Assembly (NCBI GenBank): GCA_026184415.1
Contig: CM047942.1
Location: 2,728,001 to 2,792,000 of the forward strand
Origin: Trichothecium roseum
Taxonomy: Eukaryota; Ascomycota; Sordariomycetes; Hypocreales
Length of the DNA stretch: 64,000 nucleotides
Reading direction: 5' to 3'
Below the pieces are notes generated by a model. That model was not told the DNA's origin, ran no database searches, and saw nothing but the letters and a program-made list of their open reading frames with translations. The translations under genes and the position numbers were made by a program. Below, one piece after another: positions 44,549 to 56,032 of this stretch (its first letter is position 1; every line of letters begins with the position of its first letter).

Positions 44549-47500
44549 TTACTTCTTGGCCTTCCCCTTGGCTGCCCCAGCCTTCGCTGGTCGCCCCTTT
44601 TTCTTTGGCTTGTCTTCATCTTCATCATTACCCGCAGCTGCGGCCTTGGTGGCCTTTTTTGCAGGTTTCTTCTTAGGCTGCTTAATGTACTTATCCTTCT
44701 TGAAGTCGATTTCGTCGTCGTCCGCCTCGGCGACTTCGAGAACAGCGTTCTCGTCCTCTTCTTCAATGGCCTCTTCCAAGTCTGGAGCCTCCTTTGGCGC
44801 TGCCTTTGGAGCAGTGACACTACTGGCTTTCATAAAAGGCACAGGGTGATTCATCGAGTTGTAGCTATTGTACAAGTTAGTATATCAATGCACATGTATG
44901 GCCATGTAGCATGCTGGGCCCACTTACATTCTTGTGAATGCCGACTTGGTCTTGGTATCGATGCTGACTCCCTCTTCATTCATATATCCTACGCCAAGCT
45001 CCTTGATGGCATCAAAGTCTTCCCGAGTCAGGAAGTAACTATCCATCAGATCAATCACTTCAGGCACAGAATCATTGCCATCCTTCTGCAGGCGGTTGAC
45101 GAGTTGGTTCCAGAGCACAGGCAGATACTCTTGTCGAATCTCATTATGGTCACCAGAAGTCTTGAGTCTCATGTGTGAATGGATTTCGCGTGTGGAACGT
45201 CCCAGCCTACCTGTCTTGGCATGATTGCCGAGCCAGGAAGTGAAGTTAGACCCGATCAGTTGCCCCGAAATGAAGCTGGCGGGACGCACAGTGCTGAAGA
45301 CAGCGTGGGTGGGCATCAAGCTCCAGTGCTGCTGGGGACCATGGATCATTCCGTCGACAAGGTCTCCGTCGCTGATACTCTCAGCAGCCTTGTCAAACAA
45401 CTCCAAGGCCTTGAGCTTCTCTTCTCTTTTGTTGAACCCTTGTCCGTTCAAGGCCATGGGCCTGGTCCGAATGTAGTTCTCCTGGATCATGAGGTAACTG
45501 AATTCATGATCATTAAAGTACAACTCAATCTTGTCATTCAGGGTTGCCTTACTGGCCGGCGCGAAGAGCCCGCCCGCCAGCATCTTCTGGCAAATATCCC
45601 AAGGCTTCAAAACGACATGTTTCTCCCATGCCTTTGACATAGCCTTTCCTTTATCAAAGTCCATGCTTGCCTGGTCAAGCTTGGCTGTTGATATCATGTT
45701 GATGATCTGTCGAATGTCCTTGTTACTTCCCTCGATAAGAGCATCTACAACGGGTGGTGGCAGCTTCAGGCCTTCTCTGTGGCAGATGGTCATGACGCGT
45801 GACCTGACTTGGTCCACGGTTGGACGGTTGAACCTAATGTCAAAGGCTGCATGATCAAAGGGCTTCATTTTGGGCAGTCGTCGCTCGTTGCAGATAAGAA
45901 TCAGAGGGACCTCTGTCTTCCTACAATATTTGGCCAAGGCACCAACGCCACCCCGGTCACCAGCCGACATACCATCCACCTCGTCCATGATGAGCACAAT
46001 CTTCTTCTTGTTGGCTTCGACCGTCTTCCCATCACCAGCAAAGAATCCCAGCAACGACGTATTGCTCATCACGTCACTCACTCCGGATTCAACCAGCTTC
46101 TTGCTTCTGGTGTCACTGGCATTACTCTCCAATACATCGTAGCCCTCGAGCTTAGCGGCAAGATGAGCTGCTGTGGTTTTACCGATGCCTGGTGGGCCAG
46201 ATATGATGATGGCACGCTCACCACCCATACCATCAGCCCCACGCTTTTGGAAGTTGTACTTCTTCGACTTTTGCCAGTTCCGTAGCCAATTCTGAATCTT
46301 TTCAACTTGCCCTTTGTTGCCACAAATTTGGTTCAGCTGGGTGGGGGCGTATTTCGACGTCCACAACTGAGCATTTGTTGGCTTCTGTACAGGCGCGGCC
46401 GATACTCCTCGCGCTGCCGCGGCAGCCTTGGCCGCCTTAAGCTCCTCAGCCTTCCGAGCTTTCTCTTCCGCTTCTAACTCGGCGGCTTGCTTCATGATTT
46501 TATCCTCTTCAGCCTTCTTCTTGTCCTGAGCTTTCTGGGCACCTTTGCCGCTTCCTCCGTATGCAGGGAGTTTGCGGATCAAATCAAATAAACCACTCTC
46601 ATCAATTGTTTTGATGCCATTGGATTTAATCTTAGCCAGTTTGCTGGGACCTGCATCATCACCCAATACCACAAAACTAGTCTTGGTGCTTGGCTGGCCA
46701 GTGACCTTTCCGCCGTATCGCTTGACGAGAGCCTGTGCTTCATCTCGCCCGATGGTGCGTAGTACTCCGGTGAACACAAATGTCAACCCGGACAAGCACT
46801 CTTCCTCGCCTTCGGGAAGCTCAACATCCCCAACTGCAGGTGTGGCTGTGGCGTTGGCGGATGGCCCACCGGCCTTTCTCCAGTCGAACTTGGCATTTGG
46901 GTCTTTTGGCGGAGGGGTAGGCGCCCTGACAGTTGCAACGCTGTCGATGATATTCTGATAATCGGCATCTTCAGGGTCATCCTTTTTGACCTTTGGGGCT
47001 CTAGGTTTTGCTGGCGCTGCTCTCTTTCGAGGCGCAACCTCCTCTGAGTCAGACTCGGAATCCGGCTCCGGTGATTTACGCTTCTTCGAGGCGGTAGACG
47101 CATTCCTGGCAGCCTTGGTATCTTCCTCGACGGCCTTACTGACTGCCGAAGGCCGTCCCCGGGTTGCAACGCGCTTCGGCTTTGGTTTAACCTCCTCTTC
47201 AGACTCTTCTTCATCTTCATAGTCATCCCCCTTGCGGCCCTTGATATCGGCAGCAAAAATGTCGTCTCCGTCGTCGTCTCCGTCATCCATGTAAGCATCA
47301 CCGTCATCGTCCGCTGCGTGATGCGTGTAGCTGGTGGTAGCTCGTTTGTTTCGGGGCACTTCTTTCTCTGATAGAGGTTCTGGCTTTGGGGCAGCCTTCT
47401 TGCGAGGACTGGATCGTACCGGTACTTCTACTGCTTTCGGTTCCGGAGCTTTCGTGCTCTTGGAGCTTGCAGGCTTATCCTTCTGGCTTGAGGCAAAATA

Positions 47501-47828
47501 CTGCTCTGCAGATACCAATACACCCTTGGGCTCGGTGTCCTTCTTCTTGAGTGCAGCCTTTGTAGCTGGCTTCTTTGTTCTAGTATAACGTTAGGGATTC
47601 ATATTGATGGAGCTTGTTACAGTATGGAGATATATGCGTACTCTACAGCTTCTTCATCATCACTGTCTTCGACAACCTTGCGTCCTACAAAAGTTTGTCA
47701 GTAAAGTATCACCAATCGCCGCTTCGAAACATACTTGTCCGCTTCTTGTCCTCGACTTTTGGAGCAGCAGGCTTAGGTGCAGGAGCTGCACCCCCCTTTG
47801 GCCCAAAGAAAGATCGAATATCAGGCAT
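44549..47828 (-). CDS. RFC1: Replication factor C large subunit (clamp loader Rfc1)
   Basis: Four exons read on the minus strand: 47735-47828, 47642-47684, 44928-47579 and 44549-44864, giving 1034 residues. The N-terminus MPDIRSFFGPKGG resembles a PCNA-interacting box. After a long charged region there is a BRCT domain (about 303-380; LSGLTFVFTGVLRTIGRDEA, KYGGKV-like KRYGGKVTG). The AAA+ module follows: Walker A GPPGIGKTT near 507, Walker B LIMDEVDGM near 579 and sensor-type ICNERRLPKMKPF. The C-terminal collar and a Lys-rich tail with GRPAKAGAAKGKAKK complete the protein. Rfc1 with Rfc2-5 loads PCNA at primer-template junctions in the nucleus (family knowledge). Order and length fit fungal Rfc1. 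A pair of ACGCGA motifs lies about 190 bp upstream. Confidence 0.96.
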
Positions 47829-48014
47829 TGCGGGCGCGATCGACAAGCTGAATATCGACCAAAAAAGCTCCAAAAGAAAAGGTAAGCTACGATCCCTTTT
47901 AATATGCACAATGGACAGCAAAAAATGGCACACTGTATTATTCGAAGATTTTAGGCAGTCGGACGCAGCCTGGAGCAAGTGAACTGGTGACGTGCAGCAC
48001 TCCTGTCTAATGCG

Positions 48015-48031
48015 ACGCGAACATGACGCGA
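48015..48031. promoter_or_regulatory. Paired ACGCGA (MCB-like) motifs upstream of RFC1
   Basis: ACGCGA at 48015-48020 and again at 48026-48031, five bases apart, 187 bp upstream of the RFC1 start. They differ by one base from the MluI cell-cycle box ACGCGT bound by MBF (Swi6/Mbp1-type) in yeasts, which controls replication genes at G1/S. Function here is inference, supported by a similar pair at the other clamp-loader gene. Confidence 0.5.
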
Positions 48032-48263
48032 GAGCCGTGACCCAGCTTAATTGACGGCATGGGAAAACCCCATTGGTGAGTGTTACCTGCTGTGTGATAG
48101 CGTCTACGCGGTGAGACCATACTTCCCTTAACAAATAAAATGTACTCCGTGCCTAGAGCAGCCTACGGAGTGCCTATTTGCTTAGTACTCCGTACTTAGC
48201 TTACAGGTGCTCGGCGGCAGACACCGACAAGCCCACTCGTAGCACTGTTAGCGAACAGGTTAT

Positions 48264-48285
48264 CCGTACTCCGTACTCCGTACGG
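48264..48285. repeat. Triple tandem of the heptamer motif
   Basis: CCGTACTCCGTACTCCGTACGG: overlapping copies in one orientation, closed by a partial inverted copy. It lies about 160-180 bp upstream of the preferred MRPL16 start codon. Confidence 0.9.
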
Positions 48286-48443
48286 ACATCAGACAAGTGA
48301 GAGGGTGTTGAGTGGGCCCATTATTTCTCCGGGTGATGGACCAATAGAACATCGCGGTTTGTTACCCGCAACCTGGAATTTCTAGAGAATCGATGAGGAT
48401 TAAGAATGCTACGAGTACTCTGTTCAAAGCCGTTGTCGCCGCC

Positions 48444-49292
48444 ATGAAGCCTGTCAGTACTTCTTCATTAGCACAGGCCCTTCAAGGCTTGAGCCTAGGG
48501 GGCTCAACAGCCCTGCGAAAGTTTCGCGCTCCCATCCAGCGACAAACGACGGTCATCAGCGCCGTAAAACAACTACAGAATGCCCGGACGTTCGCCACGA
48601 CAACACCGGTAATGGGCTCATGGCTTGAGCCAAGTATCGACCGGAAGAAGAAAATGGCCAAGGGGCGGGCACGAGTACCGACAGGAGGTTCGGTAAAGGG
48701 AACGACTGTCGTCTGGGGCGATTACGGACTTCGCATGACGGACCAGGGTCGGAGAATCAGCGCAAAACAATTGAAGATGGCAGAGGATACAATCAAGACC
48801 CGACTTCGTGGCAATAAATACAGGTTGTACAAGCGAAAGTGCTGCAATCTGGGCGTTTTCGTCAGCGGTAACGATGTACGTTCAAATATGTCTGCGCAAT
48901 AGCATGCTAAAGGTGTCACGTACTAACAAACCCTTTAGATGCGAATGGGTAAGGGCAAAGGTTCTTTCGATCATTGGGCTACGAGGATGGCTGTAAGCCA
49001 GGTCCTTTTTGAACTTAGGGGGCGTATCCACGAGGCTGTCGTGCGAGATGCCTTCCGTTTGGCTGGCAATAAGCTCCCTGGTATGTGGGAGTTCGTCACG
49101 AAAAATGATCCTCCCGTTGTTGGTATCACTAAGCTCGATGGCGTCACGCTGGAGGAGCTTAAAAGGCCAAGACGAGAGGTTGCTCCAGTTGAGATGCTCC
49201 AGGCGTCGTCTAAAACAACAGTAACTAAACCCGGGCCAAAGTCGGAGGCATCCAAGGGCGAAGCTGCACCTAGACATGGCAAGCAACAATGA
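48444..49292 (+). CDS. MRPL16: Mitochondrial large ribosomal subunit protein uL16m
   Basis: Two exons, 48444-48875 and 48939-49292, giving 261 residues; the intron has a textbook TACTAAC branch point 8 bases before its TAG. The L16 core is clear: GDYGLRMTDQGRRISAKQLK, RLRGNKYRLYKRKCCNLGVF, then MRMGKGKGSFDHWATRMAVSQ after the splice and FRLAGNKLPGMWEFV. uL16m binds 21S rRNA near the central protuberance and A-site in mitochondria (family knowledge). The N-terminus is a basic presequence. An in-frame ATG at 48393 would add 17 residues; 48444 is chosen because GCCGCCATGA is a much better start context. The C-terminal 45 residues are a Lys/Ser-rich extension. Confidence 0.94.
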
Positions 49293-49902
49293 GTTTGGAA
49301 AAATATCGAAGTGGACTAAAAGCCCATATAGGTCCTCAAGTGTACTATTTGGTTGATGCAACCTCTGTAATATATATGTACAGCCAATCTCGTTAAGTAT
49401 GCCAATTGCTACCATGATAACTGTGTATGCTCCGTATCTCTACTATGCTTACTATAAACTCCAAATGTCTTTTGCACTATATATGAGCTCTCGATGATTT
49501 GAACTACCATACTTTCTACGTAATATGTTGATGCGGTTTTAAATATGAAATAAGGCAGGTCATGTATTCACTCTCTAAAGCAACTACTTCAAAATTTGGT
49601 CACTGAAAACAATAAATACGAATAACTGAGCATGTATTTTGCGAGTACAGGTAGTATCACCAGTAGTATAAATTACCAGTTTGATAGATACCGGGAATCT
49701 GCAAAGTCATAGGGTAGTACGCCCTCGCATAAAGTCATGGACGATTGATACTGCTGACTAACATATTTTAGGCACTTTGACCCACCAAAGCAAGATACCT
49801 TTATTGTCCCACCCACTTAACGCGACCAACGCGTCTCCCCGTGCAAGCTCTCAAGAGTATCTTTACCAGAAAAATCATAAAAACCACTGGACACTCATTA
49901 CC
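49293..49902. other. Intergenic region
   Basis: 610 bp of AT-rich DNA between MRPL16 and the RFC5-type gene, with one CTCCGTA near 49433. The last 100 bp contain the paired CGCG motifs described separately. No gene seen. Confidence 0.6.
49820..49834. promoter_or_regulatory. Paired ACGCGA/ACGCGT (MCB-like) motifs upstream of RFC5-type gene
   Basis: ACGCGA at 49820-49825 and a perfect MluI box ACGCGT at 49829-49834, three bases apart, about 70-80 bp upstream of the start codon at 49903. Close spacing resembles functional MCB pairs of yeast DNA-synthesis genes. Binding by a fungal MBF is inference. Confidence 0.55.
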
Positions 49903-51072
49903 ATGGCACTCATTGTCGACAAGCACAGGCCCAGATCACTGGAAGCTCTGACTTATCATCATGATTTATCAGATCGCCTTCAATCGCTGGTAAATACCCG
50001 GACCTATCATTCAAACATATCGCACGTCACTAACAAGCTCGGTACTGCTAGGCGGCAAGCGGCGATTTCCCCCATCTCCTCGTTTACGGGCCCTCGGGCG
50101 CAGGAAAAAAGACACGGATTGTCGCGACACTAAAAGAACTGTATGGACCTGGTGTAGAAAAGATCAAGATCGACGCCCGTGTCTTTCAAACGACCAGCAA
50201 CCGCAAGCTGGAATTCAACATTGTTACATCTATTTACCACCTCGAGATTACGCCATCGGATGTTGGAACTCATGACAGAGTCGTTATCCAGGACCTCCTT
50301 AAAGAAGTCGCACAGACACAACAGGTTGATCAGTCGGCGAAGCAGCGCTTCAAGGTGGTGGTGATCAATGAGGCTGACCACCTCAGTCGGGATGCGCAAG
50401 CTGCTCTGCGTCGGACAATGGAGAAATACTCACCCAACCTGAGGCTCATTCTTCTTGCGAATTCGACAGCCAATATCATTGCGCCCATCCGCTCAAGAAC
50501 GCTGCTTGTCAGGGTTGCGGCGCCTACTCATGAGCAAATCTGTGATGTGCTGGCACAGTCCGCTAAGAAGCAAGGTTGGCCGACTGTCAAGGGCTTGCAC
50601 CAGCGCATTGCTGTCGATAGTGGGAGGAACTTGAGGAGAGCATTGCTCATGTACGAGGCAGTGCATGCACAAAAGTGAGAACCTACCTACTACCTTTATT
50701 ATAGAATGCTAACATATTTGTAGTGAGAAAGTTACAGACAGCACACCGATTCCTCCCGCCGACTGGGAGGCCCTCATCGGCCAGATTGCAAAAGAGATTG
50801 TAGAAGAGCATACGCCTGCTCGTATACTACAGGTCCGAGCTAAGCTATATGACTTGTTGACACACTGTATCCCACCTACAACGATCCTCAAGACGCTCAC
50901 ATTCAAGCTGCTGCCGCTCATCGACGACGACTTGAAGGGTGAAGTGATCCGGTGGTCAGCGTTTTACGAGCATCGCATTAAGACTGGAACCAAGGTTATT
51001 TTCCACCTAGAGGCGTTCGTGGCTAAGTTCATGAGGATCTTGGAGATGTACCTGATGAGCATGGATTTGTGA
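49903..51072 (+). CDS. RFC5: Replication factor C small subunit (human RFC3 / yeast Rfc5 type)
   Basis: Three exons: 49903-49989, 50052-50674 and 50724-51072, giving 352 residues. MALIVDKHRPRSLEAL is the conserved N-terminus. The nucleotide-binding loop GPSGAGKKTR (about 42-51) is the variant P-loop specific to the RFC3/Rfc5 subunit, and VVVINEADHLSRDAQAALRR (about 131-150) is the matching Walker B and box region. The IAPIRSRTLLVRV arginine-finger segment has Thr where other RFC subunits commonly have Cys. The C-terminal collar ends ILEMYLMSMDL. In the clamp loader this subunit contributes structure more than ATP hydrolysis (family knowledge). Length is normal. The gene is 2.1 kb from the RFC1 start. 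Confidence 0.94.
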
Positions 51073-53659
51073 GTGAGATTGTTGTGTCCTCTATTTACAA
51101 GGGAAAGGTGTTGGGCGCAGCATAGTATCTTCTCTTTTTCTGGGCTTCAAATCACTCTCGTCAAAAGACTTGGCTATGATGGTATCAGTGCCTATGTGTA
51201 TTTACGATGTATCTCTAGCATAGAGACGGGTTAACTGCAAACCCTAATGGGTAGTAGAGGATACCGCTTATATCAACTATCCGACGGCTAAACAAGGCTC
51301 TTTGTGGGGTTCAGTAAAAACCTCCTTTGAACCAACCAAGTCTTTAACGATAGGTAGTCATCTCCACAAGTAAGAACACTACATGTAGTAGTTTCTGCCC
51401 TCACATGCATCGAATAACTTCGTTTCTGCGTTTGTTCAGGGGCCTTGACGAGGTTTGCCACAGTCTAGATTTATTGATGGATGTTATTGGTGCAAGTAAC
51501 GATATATTCGGTATAGAATTAGCATAATTGGCAGCAGGAGGTTCCCGAACCGGCATCTGCATTAAATCAATTTATTCGACCACGTGCTCACGCACCAAAT
51601 GTATGAGATGAGATGTATGTACAGGCAGTAAACAGAGATAACGGTGATGATTAGGGATCCAGACCTGGTGGGCCATATTGTTGCACATGTGTACGGAGCA
51701 GTAGCATGGCAGTGGATGCCGGCTCCAGTACTTACCATAACACGGGTGCCAATACTCACCCATAGAGTATCATTGCAGAGCGATGGAACGCGAGCCCTTT
51801 CAACTTATCACGATGAAAGTCCCAGAGCGGGATGATCTGTTGCCAACCCCGACTAAACATCCTTGAAACCGAATCGTCATGGCTCGTAAGTGTAAGGCAC
51901 AGAGTTGATCATATGCCATAAAAGACTGGAAAGTGTTGGGAGCATTTCCTGTTGGAGGCTTGGAGTATATAGCTTGGCGTCGGTGATTGGTTGGATAAAT
52001 GGCGAAGCTTTTTGTAGGTACCCATCCAGTAGGCGAGATGCGGGGTAACGCCTACATGGCATTAATAAAAGAGAGAAAAAATCGAGGTGAGGGGTAGTGG
52101 TAGTAGTAAGTAGTAGGGTAGTATGGAGCAGGGTAGTTTCTGCAGGTAAGGCGGCAATGCGGGTTGGTAGGCAAGCAAGCAAGGGCAGATGCAGAGAAAA
52201 GACAATGAAAGGCCGAATATGTGGAATGAGTGTGTGTGGATGGTATAAAATATTGATCATGATTGGATGCATGGTTGCATCATGTCCACTGGGCATGCGT
52301 AATGTAACGAACCTCCCCCCTCCCCTCTAGAACATCGGAGGTGCAAATCTGACATTGCCCGAAGTCACAGTACATCCACTCGGCTTGCATTGTTGCATCG
52401 TATTTTGAGGCAAAATATATTGGGAAATAGCGCCGAAGTCGCTCGTCTTGTCCTCAATCAAAAAGGTCAGAATCCATTACCAAGGGTGCAAAGGATCCAT
52501 CTGTCAAGGGCCTCTCTTCTTGATGCTTGCTCCGTACTGTTCTGCATGGAATTTCTAGATTCCCACTGGGCCTGGTTTCAGAGCATGCGGCTAATGATGA
52601 CAGCGCGAATAATGCAATCCGAGGCCAAACGCCTCTTGAATCTTGCCCGTGGACTTATGGATCGGCTCATCGCGGGAATGGGTGGAAAAGGTACCTGTGC
52701 ACGGGGACCAGCGGAAACGGTTACTAGAGTGCGCTGCAATGTGGTGTCTGTGAGGGTCGGGGCTAATGTCAGCCTTTCCATTCGTCCCTTTTCCTGGTCT
52801 TTCAAGTCCATCCACACACTATACTTGATGAGACTTGGGTTACATACAGCATTGCTACGCCAGGTTTCATTTCTTTGGTAGCAGTGCATATACTGCTCGG
52901 AAAAATAGTCGCTCTATCTCTGGTAATGGATACGTTATTAGCAATAACACGTAGTAATAGTAGTAGTAGTAGTAGTAGTATATTTACGAAGAAAAAAAAC
53001 CCCTCCATTTCGTTTTTCGGTCGACAGGAAACGATGGAACATTCCCCTACCTTGTCTACCGTAAAGTATGATATTTCCCCTCGGCTATTTTCTGTTCCCA
53101 CCTGCTACTAAAAAAGTGCTCAAGAGGACAAAGATGGCTTAGGTGTGCTCGGAGAAAAGGATGTCGTTCAAACTCGGGCAGACCCCACGGTACCGGTACC
53201 GCTGCCCTACTAACAACCTCCACTCTCCAATTAGTGCGCGGGACGGACACCCTTGAATCAAGGCCTATTGAAAATGCGGCATCGTGGGAAAGGGAAGGGG
53301 AAAGCTTGACAGGCTGGGTTGTTACTGCTCTCCTCTAGGGAGGGGGAGGGGGGGAGACCCTGACGCAATCTCAACATAAAGAATCGAACGCCCCATCCAT
53401 CTTTGCTGTGCTCTTGCTCTCCCCTCTTCCTTTAGTAAACCCTTCTCCTATTCATCTTGCCATTACTCTAAACATCAACTTACCAATTATAAGCTTACGC
53501 TTCCTGACCATCCACCACCTACCAAAGTCAATCTAATCTTAAACATAGCACTGAGAATCTACCCCGCATACCTCTGGATTGCCCCGCGACGCGGTCGCTC
53601 TCAAGGTCCTAGGCGATAAAGATCAAGCGACAAAGGAACCAGCTTTAGAGGCCGTCACA
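51073..53659. other. 2.6-kb intergenic region upstream of acetyl-CoA synthetase
   Basis: No confident gene. The 163-codon plus-strand frame at 52390-52881 and its minus-strand counterpart lack family resemblance. A (TAG/GTA)n tract lies near 52.955-52.980 kb, and heptamers near 51691 and 52530. From about 53.39 to 53.66 kb the DNA is pyrimidine-rich with TCAA/CCTTC patches, a probable 5' UTR for the gene at 53660. An in-frame ATG at 53579 could extend that protein by 27 residues. Confidence 0.5.
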
Positions 53660-56032
53660 ATGGCTGATGCGAATTCGGACATCAAAGTGGTTGAGGCGCA
53701 TGGCGTCGACACTTTCCGTATGTTGCTGGGAACCCCCTCGCTGTTGCGCAATTTTGCGACTAACAAGATTTCTGTGCAGACCCCCCGGAGAAGATGCTGG
53801 CTAGTATGATTACCCCCTCTTCTAGAATCACGGAGCGCGCGGTTGTTGGCGGCAGTACGCAGTAGACTAACTATAGTAATAAAACAGAGCACCCCAGTAA
53901 ACCCCACCTCGCAAGTGAGTCCTGCATTTCCATTACTCAAAACTCGCATCTTTGGAACACTGCTGACAAGAATGTTCAGATTTGGAGGAGTACCAGAAGC
54001 TCTACAAGGAATCCATCACTCAACCTAAGGAATTCTGGGGCCGCCAAGCTCGCGAATTGCTATCCTGGTACCGGGATTTCCAGACTGTCCAGAGTGGCTC
54101 TCTGAAAGATGGCGACGTTTCGTGGTTTGTTGAAGGCCAGCTTAATGCCTGCTACAATCTGGTCGATCGTCATGCCCACAAGGACCCCAACCGGGTTGCC
54201 ATAATCTACGAGGCCGATGAGCCTGGTGATGGCCGCAACGTGACATATGGCGAGCTACTCCGCCAGGTATCGAAGACGGCCTGGGCTCTGAAGGAGATGG
54301 GGGTGCGCAAGGGCGACACTGTAGCCATTTACTTGCCCATGATTCCCGAGGCTGTTGTTGCCATGCTGGCATGTATCCGTATCGGTGCCGTTCATTCGGT
54401 AGTTTTCGCTGGTTTCTCCGCCGACTCGCTGCGTGACCGTGTCATTGATGGCAAGTCCAAGGTCGTCATTACCTCTGACGAGGGCAAGCGCGGCGGCAAG
54501 CTCATTGGCACCAAGAAGATTGTCGATGATGCCATGAAGCAGTGCCCCGACGTTTCTCACGTTCTGGTCTACAAGCGAACTGGTGCCGATATCCCGTGGA
54601 CCTCAGGCCGTGACTTCTGGTGGCACGAGGAGGTTGAGAAGTGGCCTTCCTATATCCCTCCGGAGACTTGCAACTCCGAGGACCCCCTTTTCTTGCTCTA
54701 CACGTCCGGATCGACAGGGAAGCCCAAGGGTGTCATGCACACTACCGCTGGCTACCTGCTCGGTGCTGCCATAACGGGCAAGTACGTCTTTGATATTCAT
54801 GATGGTGACCGTCATTTCTGCGGTGGTGATGTTGGGTGGATTACCGGTCACTCGTACGTCGTCTACGCACCGCTGTTGCTCGGTGTAACGACTGTCGTGT
54901 TCGAGGGCACGCCAGCTTACCCTGACTTCTCTCGCTACTGGGATATCATCGCCAAGCACAAAGTGACGCAATTCTATGTTGCGCCCACTGCTTTACGTCT
55001 GCTCAAGAGGGCCGGTGATGAGCATGTCCGTGGCGAGTTCAAGGACCTTCGCGTCCTGGGCTCCGTCGGCGAGCCTATTGCAGCTGAGATCTGGAAGTGG
55101 TACTTCGAGGTTGTCGGTAAGGAGCAGGCACAAGTTATCGATGTAAGTTGAGAGCAATCTGAGATTCGGCGACGATGCTAATGACACGCAGACCTACTGG
55201 CAAACTGAGACCGGATCCAATGTCATTACACCACTTGCTGGTATCACTCCCACCAAGCCTGGAAGCGCCTCTTTCCCCTTTTTCGGAATTGAGCCTGCAA
55301 TCGTTGATCCCGTCTCCGGGGAAGAAATCCATGGCAATGATGTCGAAGGCGTTCTAGCTTTCAAGCAGCCCTGGCCTAGCATGGCTCGCACTGTCTATGG
55401 TTCCCACAAGCGGTACATGGATACCTACCTGAACGTATACAATGGTTACTACGTAAGTGTCATGTTGTTTTTTCCTATGTTTGTTCATGACTGACTATTG
55501 TATAGTTCACTGGTGACGGTGCAGCAAGGGATCATGAGGGCTTCTACTGGATCCGAGGTCGTGTTGACGATGTTGTCAACGTCAGCGGCCACCGCCTTTC
55601 TACGGCCGAGATTGAGGCTGCACTTCTCGAGCATCATTCAATTGCTGAGGCTGCTGTAGTAGGCGTAGCCGATGAGCTTACTGGACAAGCCGTCAACGCG
55701 TTTGTGGCTCTCAAGGAGGGCAATGAGGCATCGGATGCGCTGCGCAAGGAATTCGTCATGCAGGTTCGCAAGAGCATCGGCCCCTTTGCCGCACCCAAGG
55801 CAGTGCATGTCGTTCCAGACTTGCCCAAGACCCGTAGCGGCAAGATTATGCGCCGGATCTTGAGGAAGATCTTGGCTGGGGAAGAGGATCAGCTGGGCGA
55901 TATCACAACAGTAAGTCTATTTTCAGGCTCGAGATGGCTTTGACCCGACCCGGCTAACACTCGCTCTAGCTATCCGATCCTTCAATTGTTGCGAAGATTA
56001 TCGATATTGTTCACGCAGAAAAGAAGAAATAG
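53660..56032 (+). CDS. facA: Acetyl-CoA synthetase (FacA/Acs1)
   Basis: Seven exons: 53660-53717, 53780-53803, 53888-53914, 53980-55142, 55192-55452, 55506-55910 and 55970-56032, giving 666 residues. Exons 2 and 3 are micro-exons of 24 and 27 nt, recognised because the joined protein reads VDTFHPPEKMLAKHPSKPHL, as in fungal homologues. ANL-superfamily motifs are intact: LLYTSGSTGKPKG (about 276), TYWQTETG after exon 5 starts, FTGDGA, GRVDDVVNVSGHR and RSGKIMRRILRK with the catalytic lysine near 622. The enzyme converts acetate, ATP and CoA to acetyl-CoA via acetyl-adenylate in the cytosol, and is needed for growth on acetate (family knowledge). No pseudo-active-site change is seen. The end DIVHAEKKK is not a clear peroxisomal signal. 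Confidence 0.96.

Larger units (their letters stand above)
47829..48443. other. RFC1/MRPL16 divergent intergenic region
   Basis: 615 bp between divergent starts. The RFC1-proximal half holds two ACGCGA motifs; the MRPL16-proximal half holds a heptamer cluster (48144-48285), including a triple tandem at 48264-48285. Confidence 0.6.

Noticed and set aside
52390..52881. 163-codon plus-strand frame upstream of acetyl-CoA synthetase
   Set aside because: No recognisable motif, mixed codon use, and comparable open frames on the opposite strand. I cannot support it as a gene.
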